DNA of 41,577 nucleotides from Acidobacteriota bacterium (lineage in GTDB: Bacteria > Acidobacteriota > Blastocatellia > Chloracidobacteriales > Chloracidobacteriaceae): the NCBI GenBank assembly GCA_016208495.1, contig JACQXX010000051.1, positions 1 through 41,577 of the forward strand, given 5' to 3'. The translations under genes and the position numbers were made by a program. The first letter of the stretch is position 1; each line of letters begins with the position of its first letter. This document shows, in pieces, positions 26,170 through 34,647 of the stretch. The notes beneath the pieces were generated by a model, which searched no databases, was not told where the DNA came from, and saw nothing but the letters and a program-made list of their open reading frames with translations.

Positions 26170-26208
26170 AAGGCTGAGCCAATCACAATGTGTTGTTGGC
26201 TCAGCCTT
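26170..26208 (-). terminator. Rho-independent terminator after the small exported protein
   Basis: A 13-bp stem (AAGGCTGAGCCAA / TTGGCTCAGCCTT) with a 13-base loop. On - it is followed directly by TTTTTTG, 24 bases past the stop codon at 26232. It separates that gene from the OmpA/ABC cluster. Confidence 0.85.
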
Positions 26209-26231
26209 CGACAAAAGCAGAAAAAACCAGG

Positions 26232-26657
26232 TTACCTGGACCGTTGATTGGTAATCAGCAACGTGGCTTCATATTGGGAAGGGTCAATCACGATTCCGGC
26301 TTTTGGATCTGGACTTAATTTGACAAACCTGACCGTGTAGTTTTTGAACTTCACTTCCTGGGGTTCCACCCCAGTGTTGAGTTTGAAATATTCGCCGATC
26401 CGCTTCCGTTTATTGATCGCCCCAATACCGATCACAATTTCAGCATTGCCCTGCCAGATGCATTCAACATCAACGGGGCATCGGCTATCGCCTAATAATT
26501 GAGAAAATTCAAGTCGGAGCTTTTCGCCATCCACGACAACCTCCTGACCCAATTTCACCGTGATTTCTTTTTGGGTCGGTGTGGTTTCTTTCTCGGCGGC
26601 AAAAAGCGGTGATACGCCGAAGCTGATGACCATGCAAAACAGTAAAATAAACTTCAT
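26232..26657 (-). CDS. Small exported protein of unknown function
   Basis: A 141-residue protein with a signal peptide (MKFILLFCMVISFGVSPLFA). The mature part has the pattern VDGEKLRLEFSQLLGDSRCP, then DVECIWQGNA, then strands ending in YEATLLIT. I recognise this Cys-pair pattern from uncharacterised secreted proteins; the two Cys probably form a disulphide. AGGA lies ten bases before the ATG. It is monocistronic, with its own terminator. Periplasmic location is inferred from the signal peptide. Confidence 0.7.
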   Translation of the reverse strand: MKFILLFCMVISFGVSPLFAAEKETTPTQKEITVKLGQEVVVDGEKLRLEFSQLLGDSRCPVDVECIWQGNAEIVIGIGAINKRKRIGEYFKLNTGVEPQEVKFKNYTVRFVKLSPDPKAGIVIDPSQYEATLLITNQRSR

Positions 26658-26775
26658 AGGAGCAATTTCCTTTCAGTCAAAACACGTTTTTATTGTTGTA
26701 AGTGTTGGTGGGTCTAATGTGTTTTGTCGGACTGGGAAGAGTTGCCGGCACTATACACCAGGTTGCAATCAAATT

Positions 26776-28707
26776 TCACTTTTTCTTTCGCTTTCTCGGT
26801 TGATCATGGCCAAAAAGTGATGCCATGTCGTCCCACCGGCCAGTTTTTTCGCCTTTTGAACTGGCTGATTTTCCAGGTTTGGCTGGTTTTGAAGTGGAAC
26901 CTGATGCGGCCTTGGATTTTTTAAACGGTGGTTTTTCGCTGGTTGGGAACGGGCTTCCTTTTCGGGTATCCCCTTTGAAGGGCGCCGGTTTGAAAGCGGG
27001 TTTGGTCTCTGGACGAGGGGAAGCCGTTGGTTTGGCTGATGGGACAAACGGTTTCTGTTTCTTCGGTGCGGATGGCGAAGGTTCAGACGGTGGAACCTCG
27101 ATCACCGCATCCGGATCAGGTCGGAACCCGGCGATCCGATTCCGGATCTGAGTACGTGCCATGCGTTTTAAAATCAGATTCTTGTAATGTTCAGGGACTT
27201 CGACGTACGACCAGTCGTCATATATATCAATGGCGCCGATGGATTTTCCAGGAATGCCGGCTTCGTTGGCAATGGCGCCGACGACATCACTTGGACGCAA
27301 ACCGTGGTTATTCCCGAGATCAAGGAAGAACCGGACCATTCCAAATTCGACTGCCGGAAGCGGCTCTTTATTCGCTTCAGAAACCTGTTCAAGTTGACGG
27401 TCACCACGTGCCAGATATGAAGCCGCGGCGGCCACTTCGGCCACATCGAGTCCTTCATCCGCCAGCTCTTCGATCACGGAAAGATACAGTTCAAGATCAA
27501 CTTCGGCCACGGTCTTGCGAATGGTCTCTTTAAACAATTCGATTCTGCGGGCGGCAATATCGGCCTTGGTCGGCAATTTCATCGGCTCGATGCGCTGGCG
27601 GGTATAGCGTTCGATTTCACGCAAAAGCCGAACCTGACGCGGTGTGACAAACAAAATCGCCTTTCCCTGGCGTCCGGCACGTCCAGTGCGTCCAATTCGG
27701 TGAACGTATGATTCCGGGTCATAGGGGATGTCATAATTAATGACGTGTGAGATACGGTCAACATCCAGCCCGCGCGCCGCGACATCGGTTGCCACCACAA
27801 TTTCAACCTGCCCGGCCCGCAATCGCCGGATCACGCTTTCGCGATGGATCTGGCTCATATCGCCGTGCATGGCTTCGGCAGCATAGCCACGAGCCTGGAG
27901 TTTTTCAGTCACCGTGGCCGCCTCGATTTTGGTGTGGGTAAACACCAGCGTGGCGGTTCCTTGTTCGGCTTCGAGAATTCGGGTCAGAATATCGAGCTTA
28001 TTGGGAATTGAAACGTTGAGGTACCGCTGTTCAATTCCTTCAACCGTCAGGGTCTTCCGTTTAATTTCGACATTAACAGCCTGTTTCAGGTAACGATCTG
28101 CGATTTTACGGACTTCGTTGGGCATGGTGGCCGAAAACAGCGCGGTTTGGGCCCGGCCTTTGGCCTGTTCCAGAATCCATTCCACGTCTTCCAAAAAACC
28201 CATTTTCAGCATTTCATCGGCTTCGTCGAGGACAACCGTTTTGAGCGAATCAAACACCATCGTCCCACGGCGGAGGTGGTCCATAATCCGGCCAGGTGTG
28301 CCAACCACAATATGAACACCCAGTTCCAGCCGGCGCGATTGCCGCTGAATGGGTTGCCCGCCATATACTGGAAGGACCTGCACGGCGCCGATGTATTTCG
28401 AGTAAATATGAATGGCTTCAGCGACCTGCAGAGCCAGTTCGCGAGTCGGGACCAATACCAGCGCCTGCAGAGTGACCGGAGAGGAAAGATTCAATGAATC
28501 GAGAATCGGCAAGGCAAACGCCGCTGTCTTTCCAGTTCCGGTTTGTGCCTGACCAATGACATCCGAACCTTCTTTCAAAGCTGGGATGGTTTGTAATTGA
28601 ACGGGGGTGGGAGCTTCGTACCCAACTTCCTGTAACGCTTTGAGCAACGGCAATGACAGCCCAAGGGCTTCAAAACCTATCTCTGAATCTATGTTCTGTA
28701 TATCCAT
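26776..28707 (-). CDS. DEAD-box ATP-dependent RNA helicase (DeaD/CsdA-like)
   Basis: I chose the ATG at 28707 (MDIQNIDSEIGFEALGLS), not the upstream frame start at 28776. The 643-residue helicase has the Q motif (F12 to Q37), motif I AQTGTGKT (54-61), DEAD (161-164), SAT (192-194), then ATDVAARGLDV and HRIGRTGRAG in the second RecA domain. A DbpA-type RNA-binding domain follows (about 440-515, MVRFFLDLGNNHGL), then a Lys/Pro-rich basic tail of about 110 residues. It probably unwinds structured RNA in ribosome assembly or cold adaptation. The gene has a long leader with a repeat element further upstream. Confidence 0.92.
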   Translation of the reverse strand: MDIQNIDSEIGFEALGLSLPLLKALQEVGYEAPTPVQLQTIPALKEGSDVIGQAQTGTGKTAAFALPILDSLNLSSPVTLQALVLVPTRELALQVAEAIHIYSKYIGAVQVLPVYGGQPIQRQSRRLELGVHIVVGTPGRIMDHLRRGTMVFDSLKTVVLDEADEMLKMGFLEDVEWILEQAKGRAQTALFSATMPNEVRKIADRYLKQAVNVEIKRKTLTVEGIEQRYLNVSIPNKLDILTRILEAEQGTATLVFTHTKIEAATVTEKLQARGYAAEAMHGDMSQIHRESVIRRLRAGQVEIVVATDVAARGLDVDRISHVINYDIPYDPESYVHRIGRTGRAGRQGKAILFVTPRQVRLLREIERYTRQRIEPMKLPTKADIAARRIELFKETIRKTVAEVDLELYLSVIEELADEGLDVAEVAAAASYLARGDRQLEQVSEANKEPLPAVEFGMVRFFLDLGNNHGLRPSDVVGAIANEAGIPGKSIGAIDIYDDWSYVEVPEHYKNLILKRMARTQIRNRIAGFRPDPDAVIEVPPSEPSPSAPKKQKPFVPSAKPTASPRPETKPAFKPAPFKGDTRKGSPFPTSEKPPFKKSKAASGSTSKPAKPGKSASSKGEKTGRWDDMASLFGHDQPRKRKKK

Positions 28708-28825
28708 GTTTCTTTCTGAACGAGGTTCGACTTTCTTCAAATATGAAAAATTAAGAGTGCATTGAATACATAGCACGAGTTGCCAATCTAGGGAACGCTG
28801 GCAGAACCTGGGGCTGAAAATCCTT

Positions 28826-28950
28826 GGGCTCAGGGCTTGGGGCTGAAGACATCGGGCTGAAGAATTGGTTTTATTTCATCCCTCATCCTTTATCCCTCAT
28901 CCCTTTCTGTGCTCCGAGCTTGCGAGTCTTCAGCCCCAAGCCCTGAGCCC
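28826..28950. repeat. GGGCTNN heptamer inverted element
   Basis: 28826-28850 and 28926-28950 are perfect 25-base inverted copies made of GGGCTCA, GGGCTTG and GGGCTGA heptamers. The loop includes more GGGCTGA and a CATCCCT run (28877-28906). It lies in the 471-base spacer between the helicase and hydrolase genes; nothing else in that spacer looks coding. Confidence 0.85.
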
Positions 28951-29061
28951 TGGTTTTCTCAGCGCCATCTACCCAAACTTCCTCAAATCGGATATAACTT
29001 CTGTACCAGGCTGATCAAGATTAAAAAACAAAAAGAGCGTGTTCATTGGTAATACCATTTT

Positions 29062-29148
29062 GGAATGGAATCCTCGATTTATCGAGTAGCTAAGTAATTC
29101 GAATAAATAGATTTGGTGAACTACTGACTACTGATTACAAAACTGGTA
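29062..29148 (-). repeat. Interspersed repeat element, family B, copy 2
   Basis: On - it starts TACCAGTTTTGTAATCAGTA and continues with the same core blocks as 1153-1236, ending near CGAGGATTC. It stands about 30 bases before the start codon of the hydrolase gene, here at a 5' end and in inverse orientation to the gene. Confidence 0.75.
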
Positions 29149-29178
29149 TAAGAATGACGCTCAAAGAGGTAACACAAG

Positions 29179-30396
29179 ATGAACTTCTGGAAAAAATTGC
29201 AGCCCGGTAGCCCAAATCTGAAACAACCGCAATTGGTTTGTTTTCTGCCGGTACTGTTACTAACCCTGCTGTTTGTGACCAGCACCACCCAAACCTGGGG
29301 ACAAACCAAAAAATCGAAAACCCAACCTACTCGGGGGCCAGCCACTGAATCACCAACTTCCCATGCAAAAGGAAAACCGGAACCGATCACCGTCAACACC
29401 GTCGAAATCCAAAAAGTTGCTGAAGGGGTTTATGCCGCTATCCGGAAAGAACCGCCGGGGCTGATGTTTAACGGCAATTGCGTGTTCATTATCAACGATG
29501 AAGATGTGGTCGTTGTGGATACCACCATCACACCCAGTTCAGCCCGGGAAGTCCTGGCCGAACTCAAAAAACTGACCAGTAAACCAGTCAAATATGTCAT
29601 CAACACCCACTGGCATGATGACCACATTATTGGAAATCAGGTGTATCGCGAAGCATTCCCAGGGGTTGAGTTCATCGGACATGCCAGTACGCTGGTGGAT
29701 TTGCCAACCATCGGTGCCACAAATCGCCAACAACTCCAGGAAGGCGCCCCTGGGTTTGTCGAACAGATCCGCGCTACCATGGCCAATAAAAAAAATCTCG
29801 TCGGTGCTGACTTGACTGAAGAAGAACGGATCAGCTTTACCAGCGATATCGAACAGGTCGAACGATACCTATCTGAAATCCCAAAATTTCAGGTTATTTT
29901 GCCTACCATCACCATCCAGGACAGTCTGACCCTCCATCGGGGCACCCGAACGATTGAAATCCGGCACCTGGGGCGCGGTCATAGTGGCGCGGACCTGGTG
30001 GTGTATCTGCCCAAGGAACGGATCGCCATCACTGGAGACCTGGTGGTCTGGCCCGTGCCGCTGGTTGGGTCAACCTCCTACCCGGCTGAATTTGCCGCCG
30101 CGCTTGAAAAACTGGTTGCGTTGCAGCCGACCGTGATCATTCCCGGCCACGGCCAGGTTTTGCCTGATGACACGTACCCCAAACTCTTGATTCGGCTGTT
30201 GACCTCAATCAAAGAGCAAACCGAAGCTGCCGTTGTCCGAGGCGAAACCCTGGAGCAAACCCGCAAAAGCGTCAATCTGGATGAATTCAGAAAATTGATT
30301 GCTGGGGATTCACAACTGAAGAACTTCATCTTCAGGTTTTATGTCAGCGACCCAGGAATCACAGCCGCCTATCAACAGGCTTCCCAGAAGAAATAA
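29179..30396 (+). CDS. Exported metallo-beta-lactamase-fold hydrolase
   Basis: A 405-residue protein with AAGAGG nine bases before the ATG and an N-terminal hydrophobic segment (LVCFLPVLLLTLLFV, about 19-33). The zinc-binding motif is HWHDDH (H144, H146, D148, H149). The downstream metal ligands are in GRGHSGADL and AITGDLVVWP, and IIPGHG closes the site. The layout is that of periplasmic MBL-fold hydrolases (SoxH/quinoprotein-relay or class B3-like). An antibiotic substrate cannot be claimed from motifs. A repeat element starts three bases past the stop. Confidence 0.85.
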   Translation: MNFWKKLQPGSPNLKQPQLVCFLPVLLLTLLFVTSTTQTWGQTKKSKTQPTRGPATESPTSHAKGKPEPITVNTVEIQKVAEGVYAAIRKEPPGLMFNGNCVFIINDEDVVVVDTTITPSSAREVLAELKKLTSKPVKYVINTHWHDDHIIGNQVYREAFPGVEFIGHASTLVDLPTIGATNRQQLQEGAPGFVEQIRATMANKKNLVGADLTEEERISFTSDIEQVERYLSEIPKFQVILPTITIQDSLTLHRGTRTIEIRHLGRGHSGADLVVYLPKERIAITGDLVVWPVPLVGSTSYPAEFAAALEKLVALQPTVIIPGHGQVLPDDTYPKLLIRLLTSIKEQTEAAVVRGETLEQTRKSVNLDEFRKLIAGDSQLKNFIFRFYVSDPGITAAYQQASQKK

Positions 30397-30399
30397 TTT

Positions 30400-30560
30400 C
30401 AGTTTGTAGTCAGTAGTCAATAGTCAGTAGTCAAGTGTTGGGATTTGAGAGTTTTTGTCAAATGTATCTGGCTCTATTTACGCTATTTATGAGAAATTCT
30501 TTTTAAAATCCTATGGACTCAACTATCCGAGTTTTTATCTACTAACTACTGACTACTGAC
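30400..30560. repeat. Interspersed repeat element, family A, copy 2
   Basis: It begins CAGTTTGTAGTCAGTAGTCA and ends in an opposed CTACTGACTACTGAC array, with a core of about 105 bases homologous to copy 1. The arrays are shorter than in copy 1, about three units on each side. Confidence 0.8.
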
Positions 30561-31078
30561 AACGGATGATTGATTAGAAAACCATTGTTTTAAGTAAACG
30601 GATTTTTTCTTTCCAGGCGCTGATTTTATGAGAGATTTCCCTACAACTTCAAGCATATTCAACCTTGCAATGAACGAAGCTCGGTGAATTTGGTCTCAAT
30701 AACTCAAAAGGCAAATCGTGTTTATTTGCCCGTACAAGCATTTAAATTCTCTGAACCTACACCATTCCCTACCTTCCAAAAGCCGCTCAAAACTCAAATA
30801 AACGCAATTAAACATCTGTTGAGGGAACAGCAATTCTTTATTTGGAGGTCGGGAAGGGTTAAGAGTTGCTGCCTTTAGGCGGCCCCAGTGTCTCTTCAGA
30901 CCAAATTTGGGATATGAAACCCGCCTGAAAGCGGGGCTCTTGACTTTTTCCCGCTTGATTGAAGTCGGTGAGTCTTCCAAATTCGTGTCCTTTTGGGGTT
31001 GAAATCGAGAAACCATTCAAACAAAGAATAGCTGTTGAGGGAAACATCTCACCCCCAATTTTGAAGTTTTTGGATTGA
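30561..31078. other. Intergenic region with possible gene remnant
   Basis: There is no convincing start codon or full reading frame. One + frame between about 30880 and 31005 is open and protein-like (ends EVGESSKFVSFWG), then stops; it may be a decayed 5' piece of the following gene. A small CCCGC/GCGGG hairpin lies near 30918-30937. Confidence 0.35.
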
Positions 31079-32065
31079 ACCCAAAGAACGGACAGGGTAA
31101 AGGCTGGGCCAACATGGGGTAAGGGATGGACCAACCACAAATACGTTGAACCCAAGCTGTATCTGGTCGCCCAGTTTGAACGCAAAACCAAAGCGCTGTT
31201 TAAGGATCTGGGGATAAACGCCACCCGATACGCCAGGCTTTCAAACCGGGTCGAAGCCATTCAAAAGGCAATCACGGAGCTGCAAGGATTAGATATTCAA
31301 AATGGTGTGTTACAAATGATCTTGGAGGAAACCCAGGATGATGACTACAAGTTGATTGCCCTCATTACGGATGTCACCAAAGCTGAAGATCGTCCAACCC
31401 AGGACCTGTCGTTTTTGGAATCAATTAACGATTCCTTTCATTTTACCGACCCGGAATCACTTCCGCTACCTCCAGTTCAACCAGTTGAAAAAGAGGCTCC
31501 GGTTTCAGCCGAAGCGTTGCTGGTCATAATGTTTGAATTGTTTTCAAACACGTTTCAGATCAACCGCAAGAAACCCTCGCGCAAAGAGATTCAGTTAGCC
31601 AGGGAGTGGATTGACCAGTATCAATTCTCATCTATGCAAATTGAAGGGGTTATTACTTTTGCGTTCAGGGAAGCGACGAAAACCAATTACAAAATCCAAA
31701 ATCTGGCTGGTTTGGAGCAATATATCGAGCCCTTCTGGACCCAATCTACCTCTAAGAATTTCCCCCCTCAGTTTTTTACAGAACCATCTGGCTCCATCGA
31801 TACAGATCAACCCCGCGAGGCGCGTCCACTTTTTCCAGAAATCCCAGACGGAAAAGAACAGGCATTCCAATACTTGATCGGGTTGTCCACGACAGAGCAA
31901 GAGTACTGGTGTCAGGCAGTCCGCCGCCTCTTAAGCCAAAAAGATCCTCAAACTCTCAAGCAGATTCCCCAGTTTAATCGTGAAACCCAAAACGAAACAC
32001 TTCTCGCCAACGCCGCCAAGTATTTTACCGATGCCGTATTGAGCATTACTCACAGTAGTCAGTAG
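31079..32065 (+). pseudogene. 5'-truncated replication-initiator-like protein fragment
   Basis: The frame is open from just after the TGA at 31076-31078, but the first conventional starts are internal (GTG 31307, ATG 31316). The text before them already reads like protein: KGWTNHKYVEPKLYLVAQFE, then RYARLSNRVEAIQKAITEL. A C-terminal domain follows with PSRKEIQLAREWIDQYQF and REATKTNYKIQNLAGLEQYI, a pattern I associate from memory with the end of plasmid-type replication proteins. I think the N-terminal part was lost. The last codons, SSQ, and the TAG come from a TAGTCAG unit. If it is expressed from GTG 31307 it yields 252 residues. Function uncertain. Confidence 0.45.
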
Positions 32066-32208
32066 TTATACCCTCAACCCTAAATGATAAGTACCTTGCC
32101 ATAAGGTTACAGAGATGTTTGGATTGGGGAAGTGATTGATTCCTTTCGTGTATTTCGTGTATTTCGTAGTTAAAATGTCTGGAAATTTTCAGCGAAGCAC
32201 TTATGACT

Positions 32209-32511
32209 TCATCGCTCGATGCGGATTGCTTTTCCGAATATGCAATTATGACCAACCCAGCCATTGATCCGCCCGCGATTATTTCCAATCAAAAAGCGTC
32301 CCTGTTGAATCGCTTTAATCAAGTGCAGGTAATCCGTGCCCTTGACTCGAACGAAGACAACATCCCCGACCTCAAGGGTTTCGACTGGAACTGGTGCCAC
32401 GGTGACCAGATCTCCGTCATTGACCTTTCCGGTCATGGAATGACCTCGCGGTCGGATTTGTACTGTCTGACCTTGTTTTAGTTGTTCGATTGCGTATTTA
32501 GCCCAACTCAT
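32209..32511 (-). CDS. Orphan S24/S26 peptidase-fold protein
   Basis: A 100-residue protein; the ATG at 32511 (MSWAKYAIEQLKQGQ) has GGAG six bases upstream. The signature PRGHSM (21-26) followed by DGDLVTVAPV and LEVGDVVFVRV is that of S24/S26 peptidases, with S25 as the nucleophile candidate. There is no DNA-binding domain, unlike LexA, and no signal anchor, unlike signal peptidase I. The Lys of the dyad is not clear; the K in HLIKAI is a candidate. It may be a stand-alone processing or sensing domain. A good promoter is visible upstream. Confidence 0.7.
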   Translation of the reverse strand: MSWAKYAIEQLKQGQTVQIRPRGHSMTGKVNDGDLVTVAPVPVETLEVGDVVFVRVKGTDYLHLIKAIQQGRFLIGNNRGRINGWVGHNCIFGKAIRIER

Positions 32512-32631
32512 TGAAAGCTCCAATTTGGAGGTTATGATGCGCACGGTTGAAGCTTGACAAATCTTTACAGTTCTTCTGGAAATCCCCCTGAGGAACCCAC
32601 GAACTGGAACTGTGCCTAACCGTATCAACTC

Positions 32632-32660
32632 ATCATAGCATCGAATCGTTATTTTGACAA
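32632..32660 (-). promoter_or_regulatory. Sigma-70-like promoter for the S24/S26 gene
   Basis: On - TTGTCA (32655-32660) and TATGAT (32632-32637) are exactly 17 bases apart; each matches consensus at five of six positions. It lies about 120 bases before the start codon, giving a long leader. This is the best promoter match I found. Confidence 0.55.
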
Positions 32661-32978
32661 CTCCAGCCAGTTGCGAATTATTCTTTTATTTATATTCTTG
32701 AAAATAAAAAATTTATTGTTTTAGACCTGCTCAGGATTGGGTGCCGGCCTGAGTTGATTCCAGGTCCAAAAGATCTGGATTATCCGCATCTCACCCAAAC
32801 CATCAGGGGTTATAACTAAGGTGAAAGTGATTAGAGCCTTTTACAATTGATCATTATCATCAGTCGCTGACTTACCACAATTTCTGCTTGCCATCCACTA
32901 CCTTGTTCAATACACTAGGCATTCACCGCAGTAACAATTCTTCTCTAAAAACCTTTCCAACCCAAAAGTGCTATTACG

Positions 32979-34616
32979 ATGAGCTACAATTACCAGTGCT
33001 TCAATCCATTTCGCAACGTACAGGAAGATGCCCCAGGCAGGCGAGAGTTACGGCGGGCGCTCTATCAGGCAATCAAAAAGCAGTTTGGTTTTGTGCCAGA
33101 TCCAATCAAAATTGAACTGAAGCGACTCTCACCGCCTCAATTGGAATCGGTGATTGATATTTTGCCTCAATTTGCTTCGGTAAAATATTTAACCACACAT
33201 ATTCAAGAACTCCCACAAATGGGCGGGGCCCCGGCTGATCGAGGCGGCTCTCGTGAAATGGGGCCGTCTGAAAGTGTCCCTCAGCCTGAACGTCTTCCTG
33301 GTTCATTTGAAACATCTCAAACCTATCAACCTCCTTCACATCCGATCCCGGTTTTTGCCGAACTTTCAGAACCAGAATCCGAACCGGTTCCGGAACCTGC
33401 GGCGGCTACCCGGTTTGAGCGAATTACCGATGATGACGATGCGGCGGCAAGTGAGCCGACTGAATCCGTTACCCCGTCGGAACCCGTGGCCGCCAGCTAT
33501 ACCCGGTCGCCGGTGTTACCACCTCCGATTCAACCCCGGCACCAACCGTATACTCCGATTCCACAATCTGTAAAACCTATGACCAATCAGCCAAACTATC
33601 GCTCAGACCAGTATTCCCGTTCGGATGTGGTACGCTCTACCCTGCAAGTTACTTTGGACACCAAAACCATTCATCTGGTTTTTGAATTTGACAAATATTC
33701 AGATGCCGAAAATCAGAGAGGGATTCGATTCCTGTTGTCCATTGATGAAAACGAGCTGATTTTTGCGCAGTTTTTGGCTCAACGAAACCGGATTGAGCCG
33801 CTTGAAGCTCGGGTAGCGGCAGCGATTCAGACCTATTTCAGAGATGCTGAAAAAGTACTGTCGGGGGCTGTTGCTGCCCAGGCACAGCCGGCTTCCGTGG
33901 TTGAACCGAGTCCCGTGGCTCCGGTGCCGGTTCCCGTGGCCCCAGCCCCAACGCCGATGCCAGTGGTTGCGGCAACCCCAGTCGAAATCCTGACCCCAGT
34001 CCCTGATAGGGTTACGGTTGAGGCTGAATCGGAGAAGGCTGAATCCTCAACAACTGATAAACCCCGACGTTACCGCCGGACCAATGCCGAACTTCAAGCC
34101 GCGGGGGTTAAGGTTGAAAAGCGCACCCGTCTGACACCCCAGAGTATTGATTTAAATACACTGAAATTTGATCCTCGCATGGCTGCCATTCTCAGTTTTG
34201 ATGAAGCCAAGGAGCTCAATATTGCGGCAGTTGGATTTATTCCAAATTCAACCGACGTGCTCACCTTGTTTGTTGAACCTGAGGGAAAAGTACGAATTTA
34301 CACATTCTTCAACCGGGTTACCAATCGAGCGGCTCTGGCGGCATTGATTGGTATTCCAGCCAAAGATCGAGAAAAGGTCAAAATTCGCACGTTGCGAGTA
34401 CCCCAGGAATTCCTCGATGAATTTCTGGCCAACGGTGCCACGGCGGTGGTGCCAACCAGTAAACCCACACCGATTGTCATCACTGAAGAGTCCGACGACC
34501 CATCGAAGCCAAGTCGGCGGCGGTTCATTGTTCCAAAAGAACACGCCGGTCGCCCAACCCCAAGCGAAGAGCTGCCCAAGCGGAAACGTGGCCGCCCGGC
34601 AGGCTCTGGAAAGTAA
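32979..34616 (+). CDS. Pro-rich protein with C-terminal AT-hook
   Basis: A 545-residue soluble protein of unrecognised family. The N-terminal 75 residues are helical (DPIKIELKRLSPPQLESVID). A long Pro/Glu/Ser-rich linker follows (about 80-210), then a folded alpha/beta region (about 215-305), a second Pro/Val linker (about 305-355), and a conserved-looking part (about 385-480). The end has KRKRGRPAGSGK, an AT-hook core (RGRP), implying minor-groove DNA binding. RRYRRTNAELQAAG near 365 is also basic. No enzyme motif is visible. It stands in front of the hybrid kinase on the same strand, but co-transcription is unproven. The upstream spacer 32661-32978 is AT-rich with no other gene. Confidence 0.6.
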   Translation: MSYNYQCFNPFRNVQEDAPGRRELRRALYQAIKKQFGFVPDPIKIELKRLSPPQLESVIDILPQFASVKYLTTHIQELPQMGGAPADRGGSREMGPSESVPQPERLPGSFETSQTYQPPSHPIPVFAELSEPESEPVPEPAAATRFERITDDDDAAASEPTESVTPSEPVAASYTRSPVLPPPIQPRHQPYTPIPQSVKPMTNQPNYRSDQYSRSDVVRSTLQVTLDTKTIHLVFEFDKYSDAENQRGIRFLLSIDENELIFAQFLAQRNRIEPLEARVAAAIQTYFRDAEKVLSGAVAAQAQPASVVEPSPVAPVPVPVAPAPTPMPVVAATPVEILTPVPDRVTVEAESEKAESSTTDKPRRYRRTNAELQAAGVKVEKRTRLTPQSIDLNTLKFDPRMAAILSFDEAKELNIAAVGFIPNSTDVLTLFVEPEGKVRIYTFFNRVTNRAALAALIGIPAKDREKVKIRTLRVPQEFLDEFLANGATAVVPTSKPTPIVITEESDDPSKPSRRRFIVPKEHAGRPTPSEELPKRKRGRPAGSGK

Positions 34617-34647
34617 GTCGCGACAGTACTGGTTCAAGTTGGAAAAA

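Noticed and set aside
26021-26182. N-terminal extension of the OmpA-fused binding protein
   Set aside because: It would place over 50 unlikely residues before the membrane anchor; the ATG at 26020 has a ribosome-binding site.
30859-31260. 133-codon frame on - upstream of the Rep-like fragment
   Set aside because: The + strand in 31079-31260 has the more protein-like continuation into the gene; the - frame shows no motif and no start signal.
32046-32288. 80-codon frame on - overlapping the end of the S24/S26 gene
   Set aside because: It overlaps a recognisable peptidase-fold gene in another frame and is largely antisense to spacer and repeat sequence.
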